Source: an uncultured Corynebacterium sp. (GTDB lineage Bacteria; Actinomycetota; Actinomycetes; Mycobacteriales; Mycobacteriaceae). From it: a DNA stretch of 49,063 nt. Position 1 is the stretch's first letter. Every line of letters starts with the position of its first letter. The notes under the pieces are model-generated. The model did no database searches, was not told the origin of the DNA, and worked only from the letters and a program-made list of their open reading frames with translations. The stretch spans positions 1 through 49,063 of the forward strand of contig NZ_CAMIAN010000016.1 of assembly GCF_946221155.1 (NCBI RefSeq), read 5' to 3'. Shown piece after piece: positions 9,131 through 18,312 of the stretch. A program made the position numbers and the translations under genes.

Positions 9131-9161
9131 TGGACAGCTTTGTCTAGTCGCAAGGTAGATT
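9131..9161 (+). promoter_or_regulatory. Probable promoter of hom-thrC-thrB
   Basis: GGTAGATTGG fits every fixed position of the corynebacterial -10 pattern GNTANANTNG (core TAGATT 9156-9161). TGGACA at 9131-9136 resembles a -35 with a 19-bp spacer. This would leave a leader of about 65 nt before hom. Confidence 0.5.
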
Positions 9162-9234
9162 GGTGCGATAACCTAAGAAAAAATTACCAACTTTCCTCTC
9201 ATTGAGACCAAACAAAAGAGAGACAAGGAGCGAC

Positions 9235-10560
9235 ATGACCGAGCAGAAATTTAAGCCAGGCAAGGGAATCGGCCAGACTGTAGGTGTGGCTCTGCTGGGC
9301 ATGGGTACCGTTGGCGCCGAGGTGTTGCGCCTGCTGGAGGAGCGTAGCGACGAGTTCGCGTCCCGCATCGGTGGCCCGCTGGAGGTTCGGGGCATCGCCG
9401 TTAGCAACCTCTCCAAGCCCCGCCCGGGAGTGGATCCGGAGAAGCTAACCGACGACGCACTCTCCCTGGTGGCTCGAGACGACATCGACCTGGTCATCGA
9501 GGTAATCGGCGGCATCGAATACCCGCGCGAGGTTGTGCTGGCCGCACTGCGCGCCGGAAAATCTGTCGTCACCGCCAACAAGGCCCTCATCGCCGCTCAC
9601 GCTGACGAGCTGTCCGCCGCGGCCGACGAGTCCGGCGTGGATCTGTTCTTTGAGGCTGCCGTCGCAGCCGCCATCCCGGTGGTTGGTCCGCTGCGCCGCT
9701 CCCTGGCTGGTGACAAGGTGAACCAGGTGATGGGCATCGTCAACGGCACCACCAACTTCATCCTCGACGCAATGTACACCCGGGGCGCCAGCTACGACGA
9801 GATGCTGGCAGAAGCCACGGAACTGGGCTACGCGGAGGCCGATCCGTCCGCCGACGTCGATGGCTTTGATGCTGCCAGTAAGGCCGCCATCCTGGCTTCT
9901 TTGGCTTTCCACACCCGCGTTTCTGGCGAAGACGTCCACACAGAAGGCATCCGCGACATCACCGTCGCCGACATTGAAGCGGCCAAGGCCGCAAACTCCA
10001 CCATCAAGCTTCTGGCCATCTGCGAACGACTGGTGGATGAGGAAGGTAAGGAATCTGTGTCTGCAAGCGTGTACCCGGCGCTGATCCCCAGCAGCCACCC
10101 ACTGTCCAGTGTGTCTGAGTCCTACAACGCGGTCTTCGTGGAGGCGGAGTCCGCCGGCCGCCTGATGTTCTACGGCAACGGTGCTGGTGGCGGCCCGACT
10201 GCCTCCGCCGTTCTGGGTGATGTCGTGGCCGTGGCCCGCAACATCGTGCTCGGCGGTCGCGGACCAGGGGAGTCCACCTATGCCTCCCTGCCCATCGCCA
10301 ACTTTGGTGATGTTTGTACTCGCTACCACGTGGACATGCAGGTGGATGATCGCCTGGGTGTGCTGGCCGAGGTGGCATCCGTGTTCTCTGAGCAGGGTGT
10401 GTCGCTGAAGACCGTGCGTCAAGAAGGGCTGAACAACGGCGCGCGCCTGGTCGTCATCACCCACAGTGCGAAGGAAAGGAACCTGGAAGACACTGTCGCG
10501 AAGCTGAAGGAGCTCGACGCCGTCAAGGCAATTGACTCCGTCATCCGCATGGAAGGCTAA
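9235..10560 (+). CDS. hom: Homoserine dehydrogenase
   Basis: Reduces aspartate-semialdehyde to homoserine, the branch point to threonine, methionine and isoleucine. It has 441 residues. The N-terminal NAD(P)-binding Rossmann domain carries LGMGTVGAEV (about 21-30). The catalytic/dimerisation domain contains GIVNGTTNFIL, and a C-terminal ACT domain (VDDRLGVLAEVASVF) is the expected site of threonine feedback. The ATG at 9235 has an ideal AAGGAG; an upstream TTG in frame (9202) has none. It is first of a threonine operon with thrC 56 bp downstream, and a probable promoter lies just upstream. Confidence 0.95.
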   Translation: MTEQKFKPGKGIGQTVGVALLGMGTVGAEVLRLLEERSDEFASRIGGPLEVRGIAVSNLSKPRPGVDPEKLTDDALSLVARDDIDLVIEVIGGIEYPREVVLAALRAGKSVVTANKALIAAHADELSAAADESGVDLFFEAAVAAAIPVVGPLRRSLAGDKVNQVMGIVNGTTNFILDAMYTRGASYDEMLAEATELGYAEADPSADVDGFDAASKAAILASLAFHTRVSGEDVHTEGIRDITVADIEAAKAANSTIKLLAICERLVDEEGKESVSASVYPALIPSSHPLSSVSESYNAVFVEAESAGRLMFYGNGAGGGPTASAVLGDVVAVARNIVLGGRGPGESTYASLPIANFGDVCTRYHVDMQVDDRLGVLAEVASVFSEQGVSLKTVRQEGLNNGARLVVITHSAKERNLEDTVAKLKELDAVKAIDSVIRMEG

Positions 10561-10616
10561 ACTCTAAGGGCGCTTTAAGCCACTACCGACAATTGGGAAG
10601 AAACGACAGGGAAGCT

Positions 10617-11690
10617 ATGACGAACAAGGTTCTGAACCACTGGACTGGCCTGATCAACATGTACCGCGATCGGATGCCGTTCGCGAAGGACTGGGAGCCG
10701 GTGACCCTCAACGAGGGCGGCACCCCGCTGCTGCGCGCGAACTACCTGTCGGAGATCACCGGCTGCGATGTCTACCTCAAGATTGAAGGCGCCAATCCCA
10801 CAGGCTCCTTCAAGGACCGCGGCATGACCGTTGCCGTCACCGACGCATTCCACAAGGGCCAGAAGGTCCTGATGTGCGCCTCGACCGGCAACACCTCGGC
10901 CTCCGCCGCTGCCTACGCGGCCCGAGCTGGACTGAAATCCGCAGTGCTGATCCCAGAGGGCAAGATCGCCCAGGGCAAGCTCGCGCAGGCTGTCATGCAC
11001 GGTGCACAGATCATCCAGGTCCGCGGCAACTTTGACGACTGCCTCGAGCTGGTGCGCAAGACCACCACCGAGTTCCCGGAGATCGCCCTGGTTAACTCAG
11101 TGAACCCAATGCGCATTGAGGGGCAAAAGACCGCTGCGTTTGAGATTGTGGATTGTCTTGGTGACGCCCCCGACGTTCACTTCCTGCCAGTCGGCAACGC
11201 GGGCAACATCACGGCGTATTGGAAGGGCTACTCCGAGTACGCGGAGGATGGCGTTTCCACCCAGCGCCCCGTGATGAAGGGTGTGCAGGCAGCAGGCGCT
11301 GCTCCGCTGGTCAAGGGCGAGCCCGTGCTGGAGCCGGAGACGATCGCCACCGCGATCCGCATCGGTAACCCGGCTTCCTGGCAGCAGGCAGTTGCCGCCA
11401 AGGAAGAGTCGGGTGGCGACTTCCGCGCCCAGACCGATGAGCAGATCCTGGAGGCCTACCGCACCATCGCTGGCCGTGAGGGCATCTTCGTCGAGCCGGC
11501 CTCTGCGTCCTCTGTCGCTGGTCTGCTGGACGCTCACGCCAACGGCGAGCTGACCGCCGGCCAGCGCATTGTGTGTACCGTCACCGGCCATGGCCTGAAG
11601 GATCCGACGACCGCTCTGTCCCAGATGCCGGAGCCAACCGTCACCGACGTGGATCCGCATGCCGTTGCAGACAAGCTGGGGCTGAAGTAA
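10617..11690 (+). CDS. thrC: Threonine synthase
   Basis: PLP enzyme that converts O-phosphohomoserine to threonine. It has 357 residues. The PLP lysine is Lys66 in NPTGSFKDRGM, and the phosphate loop (GNAGN) follows further on. This is the short mycobacterial-type ThrC rather than the roughly 480-residue type of C. glutamicum. The ATG at 10617 is preceded by AGGGAAG; an in-frame TTG at 10593 is less likely. The gene lies between hom and thrB, and its stop overlaps the thrB start (TAATG), indicating translational coupling. Confidence 0.93.
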   Translation: MTNKVLNHWTGLINMYRDRMPFAKDWEPVTLNEGGTPLLRANYLSEITGCDVYLKIEGANPTGSFKDRGMTVAVTDAFHKGQKVLMCASTGNTSASAAAYAARAGLKSAVLIPEGKIAQGKLAQAVMHGAQIIQVRGNFDDCLELVRKTTTEFPEIALVNSVNPMRIEGQKTAAFEIVDCLGDAPDVHFLPVGNAGNITAYWKGYSEYAEDGVSTQRPVMKGVQAAGAAPLVKGEPVLEPETIATAIRIGNPASWQQAVAAKEESGGDFRAQTDEQILEAYRTIAGREGIFVEPASASSVAGLLDAHANGELTAGQRIVCTVTGHGLKDPTTALSQMPEPTVTDVDPHAVADKLGLK

Positions 11691-12616
11691 TGGGCGTCGA
11701 GATCCCCGTTGGCCGCAAGGCGACCGTCAAGGTTCCCGCATCGACGGCGAACCTGGGGCCTGGCTTCGATACCCTCGGCCTGGCGCTTGGCCTATACGAC
11801 TATGTGACGGCTGAGGTCATTGAGTCCGGTCTGGAAATTGAGGTCACCGGCGAAGGCGAGGGCGAAGTTCCGTTGGACGAGCGCCACCTGGTGGTGCGTG
11901 CCTTGCGCGCAGCGCTGAAGGAAGCCGACGTGACGGTTCCAGGGTTGCGTGTCAGCTGCACGAACTCCATACCGCAGTCTCGTGGCCTGGGTTCTTCGGC
12001 CGCCGCGGCGACGGCAGGTGTGGCTGCTGGCAACGGTCTGGCGGGATTCACGCTGGACGATCAAGCGCAGGTGCAGATCGCCTCCACCTTTGAGGGGCAC
12101 CCCGATAACGCGGGCGCTTCCGTGCTGGGCGCCGGCGTGGTCTCGTGGACGAATACTCCCATTGACGGAGTGTCTGCGCCGGCCTACCACGCTCGTCGCA
12201 TCGACGTGCATCCGGACATTAGAGCCACCGCATTCATCCCGGACTTCCACGCATCGACGGAGGCGATCCGCCGTGTGCTGCCGTCCGATATTAGCCACGT
12301 GGACGCCCGTTTTAATGTTTCCCGCACGGCAGTCATGACCGTCGCGTTGCGCGACGATCCGGATCTGCTGTGGGAAGGTACTCGCGACCGCATGCATCAG
12401 ACCTACCGCGCTGAGGTGCTGCCGGTGACCGCCGAGTGGGTAAACCGCTTGCGCAACCTGGGTTACCCGGCATTCCTTTCGGGCGCGGGGCCGACGATTC
12501 TGGTGCTGAGCACCGAGCCGGTGGATAACGCACTGGTGGAAGAGGCTCGTGGCCGCGGAATGAAAGTTCTAGAGCTGGACATTGCCGGGCCGGTCGAGGT
12601 GGATGTCACCGGATAG
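11690..12616 (+). CDS. thrB: Homoserine kinase
   Basis: GHMP-family kinase that phosphorylates homoserine with ATP, making the substrate of ThrC. It has 308 residues. The N-terminal motif PASTANLGPGFD and the phosphate-binding loop SRGLGSSAAAA (about residues 97-107) are typical. A late GAGPT glycine motif (SGAGPTILVL) is present. The ATG overlaps the thrC TAA by one base (TAATG), so translation is probably coupled. In C. glutamicum hom is followed directly by thrB with thrC elsewhere; here thrC is between them. A hairpin follows the stop immediately. Confidence 0.94.
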   Translation: MGVEIPVGRKATVKVPASTANLGPGFDTLGLALGLYDYVTAEVIESGLEIEVTGEGEGEVPLDERHLVVRALRAALKEADVTVPGLRVSCTNSIPQSRGLGSSAAAATAGVAAGNGLAGFTLDDQAQVQIASTFEGHPDNAGASVLGAGVVSWTNTPIDGVSAPAYHARRIDVHPDIRATAFIPDFHASTEAIRRVLPSDISHVDARFNVSRTAVMTVALRDDPDLLWEGTRDRMHQTYRAEVLPVTAEWVNRLRNLGYPAFLSGAGPTILVLSTEPVDNALVEEARGRGMKVLELDIAGPVEVDVTG

Positions 12617-12617
12617 G

Positions 12618-12636
12618 CCCGGAAACTAATTCCGGG
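12618..12636. terminator. Hairpin between convergent thrB and dedA-like genes
   Basis: CCCGGAA and TTCCGGG pair around the 5-nt loop ACTAA, starting one base after the thrB stop. There is no clear T-run, so it could also be a simple stabilising hairpin. It lies where a bidirectional terminator would be expected. Confidence 0.4.
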
Positions 12637-12655
12637 GGGAACTTAGTCCGGAAAA

Positions 12656-13336
12656 CTATTCCTGGGCCGGAGCCGGGGCGGGAGATTGCTTTCTCTCGCT
12701 CCGGCTTTTCTGGATCACTCCGAATAGCATCGGGACGACGGAGAAGGCGACGAGACCGAGGAAGATGGCCTCGATATTGTTGCGCACAAACTCTACACCG
12801 CCGAACAGCGATCCCAGGTAGACGATGCCGCTGGCCCACAGCACACCGCCGATGATGTTAAAGACAATGAACGTGCGGTAACGCATGCCTGACATTCCAG
12901 CTACTAGCGGGGCATAGGTGCGCACGAAGGGCACGAAGCGGCACAGGATGATCGTGATCGAACCGTACTTTTCAAAGAACGCTTCGGAGCGGTGCAGGTG
13001 CTCTTGCTTAAAGAAACGTCCGTCCTTCCGATTGCGTAGCGCAGGGTGGAAGCGGTGGCCAATCCAATAGCCCACCTGGTCACCCAGGATCGCCGCGATC
13101 GGGGTAATCAGCAGCACCTGCCATAGTGGTGCGAAGCCATCGGGTTGGCTGGCCAGCAGGCCTGCGGTGAAGAGTAAGGAATCGCCGGGCAAGAATGGGA
13201 AGAATAGTCCGGATTCGATGAAGATAATCGCAAAAATGGCGGGCAGGATCGCCGCGCCGAAAGGTCCGGAACCCGAAAGCAGATACATCGGGTCGAACCA
13301 TTGCGGCCCGAGGGCCAGCACAGTTACATCGGTCAT
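12656..13336 (-). CDS. DedA/SNARE-associated family membrane protein
   Basis: A 226-residue integral membrane protein of the DedA family; members are implicated in undecaprenyl-phosphate or phospholipid flipping and in proton-motive-force homeostasis. Family marks are the re-entrant motif FFPFLPGDSLLF, the GDQVGYWIG glycine motif, and RFVPFVRTYAPLVAGMSGM with its conserved arginines. There are about five hydrophobic segments, and the C-terminal tail is basic then Ala/Pro-rich. On the minus strand TAGAGT at 13355-13350 fits a -10, giving a very short leader before the ATG. The substrate cannot be read from the sequence. Confidence 0.9.
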   Translation of the reverse strand: MTDVTVLALGPQWFDPMYLLSGSGPFGAAILPAIFAIIFIESGLFFPFLPGDSLLFTAGLLASQPDGFAPLWQVLLITPIAAILGDQVGYWIGHRFHPALRNRKDGRFFKQEHLHRSEAFFEKYGSITIILCRFVPFVRTYAPLVAGMSGMRYRTFIVFNIIGGVLWASGIVYLGSLFGGVEFVRNNIEAIFLGLVAFSVVPMLFGVIQKSRSERKQSPAPAPAQE

Positions 13337-13451
13337 GCAGGAAAACGCTACTCTACTTTGCCCGGTAATAGTTAGAGTGGCGCCTGTTAAAAGCTAACGA
13401 ATCTACCCTCAACCAGCCCGGAGTGACTCTTGCAGCCCTTCAAGGCGCACC

Positions 13452-15149
13452 CTAGACCGTGATGATGTCGAATTTCCCCTCGCGGAAGTGCTGGCGCAGG
13501 TCCTTCTTGTCGAACTTATCCACGCTGGTCTTGTCGATGTGATCCACGAAGGTCCAGTTCTCCGGCACCATCCAACCGGGCACGCGCTCGCGTAACTCTT
13601 CCGCCAGATTCTGTGCAGTTTCCGCGGTCCATGGGGTTCCTTCGGCCACAACTACCACTGCCAGCGGGCGCTGCCCCCATTTCTCTGATGGGATCCCGAT
13701 CACCGCGGCTTCGATCACGGCTGCCGGTTCCAACAAGTAGTTTTCCAGCGCTGCGGAGTAGATCCATTCACCGCCCGAGCGGATGATGTCGGCCTTACGG
13801 TCGTGAATCGTCAGGTAGCCGTCCTTGTTTACGGTGGCGATGTCTCCGGTGCGCAGCCAGCCATCCTCGGTAAAACGCGGGCTGTCGTCTTTGTAGTACG
13901 AGGCTGTCACCGTGTTGCCGCGTACCTGCAGCTCGCCTTCGTTGCGGTCGTTGGCTTCCAGCACATTGTCGTGGTCGTCGACAATGCGGTAGCGCATGCC
14001 CGCGTGAAAGCGCCCTTGGCTTTCGCGGTACTTAGCACGGGCAGCGCCGGCCACTCCGGCGGGTGGGTGGGCAACGGTGCCCACCGGGCCGGTCTCCGTC
14101 ATGCCCCAGGAGTGGATGATGTCCACGCCGAAGCGCTCCTCCCAGGCATCGATCATGGCAGGGGAGACCTGTGAACCGCCAACGTAGATCTCCTGCAGGC
14201 TCATCTTCTTCGGGTGCTTCTTGGCGTAATGCACCAGCAGGCCGGTCCATACTGCCGGCGATCCGTGCGCTTGCCGCGGCATGGCGTCTTCTATTACGTG
14301 CGCCAGGTGTTCTGGAGTGGCGCTGCGTCCGGTAAACACTATCGGTGCGCCGGCCATAAAAGCCGCCAGTGGCACGCCCCAACTAAGTACGTGATAGATC
14401 GGAACACAGCACAGGAAGCTAGTGCCGTTGCGGATGCTAAAGCTATCGGCGGCGCGCAGCTGCATGGAGTGTAGCCACAGCGCTCGGTGGGAGTAGACCA
14501 CGCCTTTCGGCGGGCCTTCTGTACCAGTGGAAAAGCAGATGGCCGCCGGGTCAGTTTCTTCCATTTCGGGCCAGTCGAAATCGGCACTACGCCCGTCCAA
14601 CTCGGCCTCCAGGTTTAGGATGCGCAGGTGGCTCAAGCCGGGCGTGCCCTTTTCGCCCTGATCGTCCTGATCGCGCCGTGCTGTGGCGAGCTTTTGTACA
14701 GCTTCGGTGTCAGCGAAGTCCGGGCCGATCACTAGCACCGCTTCTACGCAGGGGCAGTCGGCTAGTAGCGGGATGATCTGTTCTTTACAAGCCGGGTCGA
14801 GAACCAGCACTTTCGGTGCGGCCTTGTTGATGATGTGCGTGATCTGGGTGTCCATGAGGTGCCGGTTGATGGGGTTAAACACCGCACCCATCGAGGCTAC
14901 GGAGAGCAGCACCTCCAGGTGCTCGGTGCAGTTTGGCAGCACGGTGGCCACACGGTCGCCGCGTTCAATGCCGAACTCGTCGCGCAGCATGTTGGCCATT
15001 GCGGCTGCGCGGATGCCGATATGCAGAAAGCTGGTTTGCTCCGCGGTTTCGTCAAAATACGTGGTCACGGTGGTGTTTCGGTGAACGCTGGCCCCGTATT
15101 CCAAGATCCTCGCTACGGAAAGTGGGATCTCCTGCATCGTCGACTTCAT
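13452..15149 (-). CDS. Acyl-CoA synthetase (AMP-binding, FadD type)
   Basis: A 565-residue ANL-superfamily adenylating enzyme, probably activating a medium- or long-chain fatty acid to its CoA thioester. The motifs are in order: the P-loop STGTEGPPKGVVYSH, the adenine-binding SWGMTETGP, the ribose-binding GWLRTGDIATVNKDGY, the hinge DRKADIIRSGGEW, and a C-terminal lysine in VDKFDKKDLRQ. Lipophilic corynebacteria carry several such genes for using host lipids; whether this is a core or accessory copy cannot be told. It is divergent from rho across 290 bp. The ribosome site is weak. An acyl chain specificity is not assigned. Confidence 0.88.
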   Translation of the reverse strand: MKSTMQEIPLSVARILEYGASVHRNTTVTTYFDETAEQTSFLHIGIRAAAMANMLRDEFGIERGDRVATVLPNCTEHLEVLLSVASMGAVFNPINRHLMDTQITHIINKAAPKVLVLDPACKEQIIPLLADCPCVEAVLVIGPDFADTEAVQKLATARRDQDDQGEKGTPGLSHLRILNLEAELDGRSADFDWPEMEETDPAAICFSTGTEGPPKGVVYSHRALWLHSMQLRAADSFSIRNGTSFLCCVPIYHVLSWGVPLAAFMAGAPIVFTGRSATPEHLAHVIEDAMPRQAHGSPAVWTGLLVHYAKKHPKKMSLQEIYVGGSQVSPAMIDAWEERFGVDIIHSWGMTETGPVGTVAHPPAGVAGAARAKYRESQGRFHAGMRYRIVDDHDNVLEANDRNEGELQVRGNTVTASYYKDDSPRFTEDGWLRTGDIATVNKDGYLTIHDRKADIIRSGGEWIYSAALENYLLEPAAVIEAAVIGIPSEKWGQRPLAVVVVAEGTPWTAETAQNLAEELRERVPGWMVPENWTFVDHIDKTSVDKFDKKDLRQHFREGKFDIITV

Positions 15150-15440
15150 GCATTTCAGCCTAGCCGTTAGGTACTAGCAGTGTGGTAGGTGCTATGGTTA
15201 GCTACGGAAGCCGGATGCGAGGCTCGTTTCTTTTCTCTTTCTTTCTTTTTACGACGCCACCCCGTGCTACACCCGCCGCCAGTCACATAGTGGGACGTTA
15301 AGGCGGCAATCTTTCTGGAAGATTCCCGCAATCTTTGGGTTAAATTAAAAACTGTTGTCGAATACGCATGTCTGGCCGATCCTGGGGCTTCGCAGGCTTT
15401 GTGAAGGGTCGATGAAGAAGCCGGACGTGAAAGGACTTTT
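15150..15440 (+). promoter_or_regulatory. rho leader and fadD-rho divergent intergenic region
   Basis: A 291-bp gap with no gene. It holds the motif GGTAGGTGCTATGGT (15184-15198), nearly identical to one before etfB and probably a -10 region. A long pyrimidine tract (15226-15250) ends in a copy of the dispersed element. There is also a small hairpin AATCTT/AAGATT (15308-15324), whose left arm is repeated as GCAATCTTT at 15328. Transcription from the motif would leave a leader of about 240 nt before rho, long enough for Rho autoregulation as described in other bacteria; that role is inferred. Confidence 0.45.
15241..15262 (+). repeat. Dispersed T-tract/TGACGCC element, copy 2
   Basis: CTTTCTTTTTACGACGCCAC at the end of the pyrimidine tract in the rho leader. 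It has ACGACGCC instead of RTGACGCC, so it is a diverged copy. Confidence 0.4.
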
Positions 15441-17210
15441 GTGAGCCTGTCCGATATTTTGGCTCGTGGCCAAGCCAATGGCCTCGCCTCGTTGAAATTG
15501 CCGGAGCTGCGCCAGATTGCAGCGGCACAGGGGCTGAAAGGCACCTCTGGTCTGCGCAAAGGTGATCTGATCGCAGCCATCGAGTCTGGTGGTGCATCCA
15601 GTGGCGGGGGCGCCCCCCGGAAGCCGCAGCCTGCTGAAGAGTCTGCGCCTAACGAACCTAAGGGGCCTAAGGAACCAAGGGAAAAGTCGGTCGCTGAGGC
15701 GCAGGAGTGGCGTCACCAAGAAAAGCGCCGCGATGATTCCGCAGATAGCACCGAACAGCACAGCGACAACCGCGGTGAAGAGCGCGGCGACAACAGCCGC
15801 GAAGATCGCGAGAAGAATCGCGACGAGCGCGATCACAATAACCGCGACGAGAACAACCGGGACGACAATAACCGCGGCAACCGTCGCAACCGCCGTAATC
15901 GTCGCAACCGCCGTAACCGTGGCCGCGACAACAATCGTGACAACAACCGCGATAACAACCGCAACAACGGTGGCAACAACGGTGATGGCAATAACGGCGG
16001 CGGCAACAATGGCGGTAACAACAACCGCGACCCGAAGCCGGAAGAGCTGACTCCCGTCGCGGGCATCCTCGACTTTGTGGACGCGAACACGGCCTTCATC
16101 CGCACCACCGGCTACCACGCAGGGGCGACAGACGTTTACGTGCCGATCAACACGGTGCGCAAGTATGGCATGCGCCATGGCGACGCTATCGTCGGCACCA
16201 TCCGCCCGAAGAACAACAACAATAACGGCGGTGGACGCGGACGGAATCGCCAAAAGTACACGCCGATCTACCAAGTAGAGACCGTCAATGGTTTGACCCC
16301 GGAGCAGGCGGCAGCGCGCCCGCACTTTGCGAAGCTGACCCCGCTGTACCCGAACCAGCGCCTGCGCCTGGAGACTGATCCTAAGACGCTGACCACTCGC
16401 GTGATCGACTTGATCATGCCCATCGGCAAGGGGCAGCGCGCGCTGATCGTATCCCCTCCAAAGGCTGGCAAGACGACCATCCTGCAGGACATCGCTAACG
16501 CGATCTCCACGAACAACCCCGAGTGCTACCTCATGGTGGTGCTGGTGGACGAGCGCCCAGAGGAAGTGACGGACATGCAACGCTCCGTCAAGGGCGAGGT
16601 CATCGCCTCCACGTTTGACCGTCCGCCGGGGGAGCACACCAATGTGGCCGAGCTTGCCGTCGAGCGCGCAAAGCGCCTGGTGGAGCAGGGCAAGGACGTT
16701 GTTCTATTGCTGGATTCCATTACCCGACTGGGGCGCGCGTACAACAACTCCTCGCCGGCCTCGGGCCGTATCCTGTCCGGCGGCGTGGATTCCAACGCGC
16801 TGTACCCACCGAAGCGCTTCCTGGGTGCTGCCCGCAACATTGAAAACGGCGGCTCCCTGACAATCATTGCCACCGCAATGGTGGAGACCGGCTCGGCCGG
16901 CGACACGGTGATCTTCGAGGAGTTCAAGGGCACCGGCAACGCAGAACTGAAGCTGGACCGCAAGATCTCCGAGCGCCGCGTGTTCCCGGCCGTGGACGTG
17001 AATCCCTCGGGCACCCGCAAGGACGAGCTGCTGCTCAGCCCGGAGGAAGCGCGCATCATGCACAAGCTGCGCCGCATCCTGTCCGCGCTCGATTCTCAGG
17101 CGGCCATCGATCTGCTGATCAAGCAGCTGCGTAAGACGAAGACCAACCGGGAGTTCATGCTGCAGGTTGCCAGCTCCGCGCCCCTGGCAGGCGAGGACGA
17201 GGAGGATTAA
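15441..17210 (+). CDS. rho: Transcription termination factor Rho
   Basis: Hexameric RNA-dependent ATPase/helicase that ends transcription. It has 589 residues, far longer than the 419 of E. coli. A Rho-N/SAP-like domain (about 1-50) is followed by a roughly 150-residue Asn/Arg/Asp/Gly-rich insertion built from RDNN, RNR and GGNN repeats. The cold-shock RNA-binding domain comes next (ending KYTPIYQVETVNG). The ATPase core has Walker A PPKAGKTT (339-346), Walker B VVLLLDSITRL and the Q-loop LSGGVDSN. The start is GTG 15441, with AAAGGA upstream. prfA follows 3 bp after the stop. The insertion is typical of Actinobacteria (M. luteus, mycobacteria). Confidence 0.96.
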   Translation: MSLSDILARGQANGLASLKLPELRQIAAAQGLKGTSGLRKGDLIAAIESGGASSGGGAPRKPQPAEESAPNEPKGPKEPREKSVAEAQEWRHQEKRRDDSADSTEQHSDNRGEERGDNSREDREKNRDERDHNNRDENNRDDNNRGNRRNRRNRRNRRNRGRDNNRDNNRDNNRNNGGNNGDGNNGGGNNGGNNNRDPKPEELTPVAGILDFVDANTAFIRTTGYHAGATDVYVPINTVRKYGMRHGDAIVGTIRPKNNNNNGGGRGRNRQKYTPIYQVETVNGLTPEQAAARPHFAKLTPLYPNQRLRLETDPKTLTTRVIDLIMPIGKGQRALIVSPPKAGKTTILQDIANAISTNNPECYLMVVLVDERPEEVTDMQRSVKGEVIASTFDRPPGEHTNVAELAVERAKRLVEQGKDVVLLLDSITRLGRAYNNSSPASGRILSGGVDSNALYPPKRFLGAARNIENGGSLTIIATAMVETGSAGDTVIFEEFKGTGNAELKLDRKISERRVFPAVDVNPSGTRKDELLLSPEEARIMHKLRRILSALDSQAAIDLLIKQLRKTKTNREFMLQVASSAPLAGEDEED

Positions 17211-17213
17211 ATC

Positions 17214-18290
17214 ATGAGCCAATCACCGTCAGTCATTGACGACATTCTGGCCGAGTACCAGGGCCTGGAGATGCAGCTCAGCGACCCCGAGCTGCACAAC
17301 GACCCGGCGGCCGCCCGCAAGGTCGGCAAGCACTTCTCGGAGCTGCAGCCGATCATCCAGACTCACCAGAAGCTCGAGCAGGCCCGCGAAGACCATGAGG
17401 CTGCATCCGAGATGGCAGCCGAGGACAAGGAGTTCGCTGAGGAAGCCAAGCGACTGGAGGAGGAGATCGGCGAGCTGGAAGAGCAGCTGACCGACTTGCT
17501 GGCTCCGCGTGACCCTCACGACGGCGACGACATCGTCATGGAAATCAAGTCTGGCGCCGGTGGCGAGGAAGCCGCGCTGTTTGCCGGCGAGTTGGCGCGC
17601 ATGTACCAGCGCTACGCTGAGCGTCACGGCTTTAGCACTGAGATCCTGGGCCTGAACGAGACCGACCTGGGTGGCGTGAAGGATATGACCCTGTCTATCC
17701 GCTCCAAGCAGCCCTCCCGCGATGGTGCGTGGTCGGAGTTCAAATTCGAAGGTGGCGTGCACCGCGTGCAGCGCATCCCCGTCACCGAGTCGCAAGGCCG
17801 CATTCAGACCTCTGCGGCGGGCGTGCTGGTGTACCCGGAGCCCGACGAGGTCGAGGACGTACACATTGATGACAAGGACATCCGCGTGGACGTTTACCGT
17901 TCCTCCGGTAAGGGTGGCCAGGGCGTGAACACCACGGACTCCGCCGTGCGTATTACCCACTTGCCGACCAACATCGTGGTGACCTGTCAGAAGGAGCGCT
18001 CCCAGATCCAGAACCGCGCCCGCGCGATGCAGGTTTTGGCTGCGCGTCTGCAGCAGATGAAGGAAGAAGAAGCCGAGGCTGAGGCAGCCGAGGGACGTGC
18101 AGCGCAGATCCGCACCATGGATCGTTCCGAGCGCATCCGCACGTACAATTTCCCCGAGTCCCGCGTCTCGGACCACCGCATCGGCTACAAGGCCAACAAT
18201 TTGGACTCTGTCCTGGACGGCGACCTGGAGGCACTGCTCACGGCGTTGAAGGAAGCCGACCGCGCACGTCGTCTCGAGGCGGAAGACTAG
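17214..18290 (+). CDS. prfA: Peptide chain release factor 1
   Basis: Reads UAA and UAG and triggers peptide release. It has 358 residues. The GGQ that enters the peptidyl-transferase centre is at 234-236 (context SGKGGQGVNTTDS). The codon-recognition tripeptide is of the RF1 PxT type (PVT in RIPVTESQGR), which separates it from RF2. The N-terminal helical domain is Glu-rich. It starts 3 bp after rho and lies upstream of prmC, the methyltransferase that modifies the glutamine of GGQ, so substrate and modifier are adjacent. Confidence 0.96.
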   Translation: MSQSPSVIDDILAEYQGLEMQLSDPELHNDPAAARKVGKHFSELQPIIQTHQKLEQAREDHEAASEMAAEDKEFAEEAKRLEEEIGELEEQLTDLLAPRDPHDGDDIVMEIKSGAGGEEAALFAGELARMYQRYAERHGFSTEILGLNETDLGGVKDMTLSIRSKQPSRDGAWSEFKFEGGVHRVQRIPVTESQGRIQTSAAGVLVYPEPDEVEDVHIDDKDIRVDVYRSSGKGGQGVNTTDSAVRITHLPTNIVVTCQKERSQIQNRARAMQVLAARLQQMKEEEAEAEAAEGRAAQIRTMDRSERIRTYNFPESRVSDHRIGYKANNLDSVLDGDLEALLTALKEADRARRLEAED

Positions 18291-18312
18291 TACTTCCGTC
18301 GCCCCCGGGGCC

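Noticed and set aside
15345..16637. 430-codon open frame opposite rho, with Val/Ile/Ala repeats
   Set aside because: It is the reverse of the Asn/Arg repeat insertion of rho; the hydrophobic repeats are a translation artefact.
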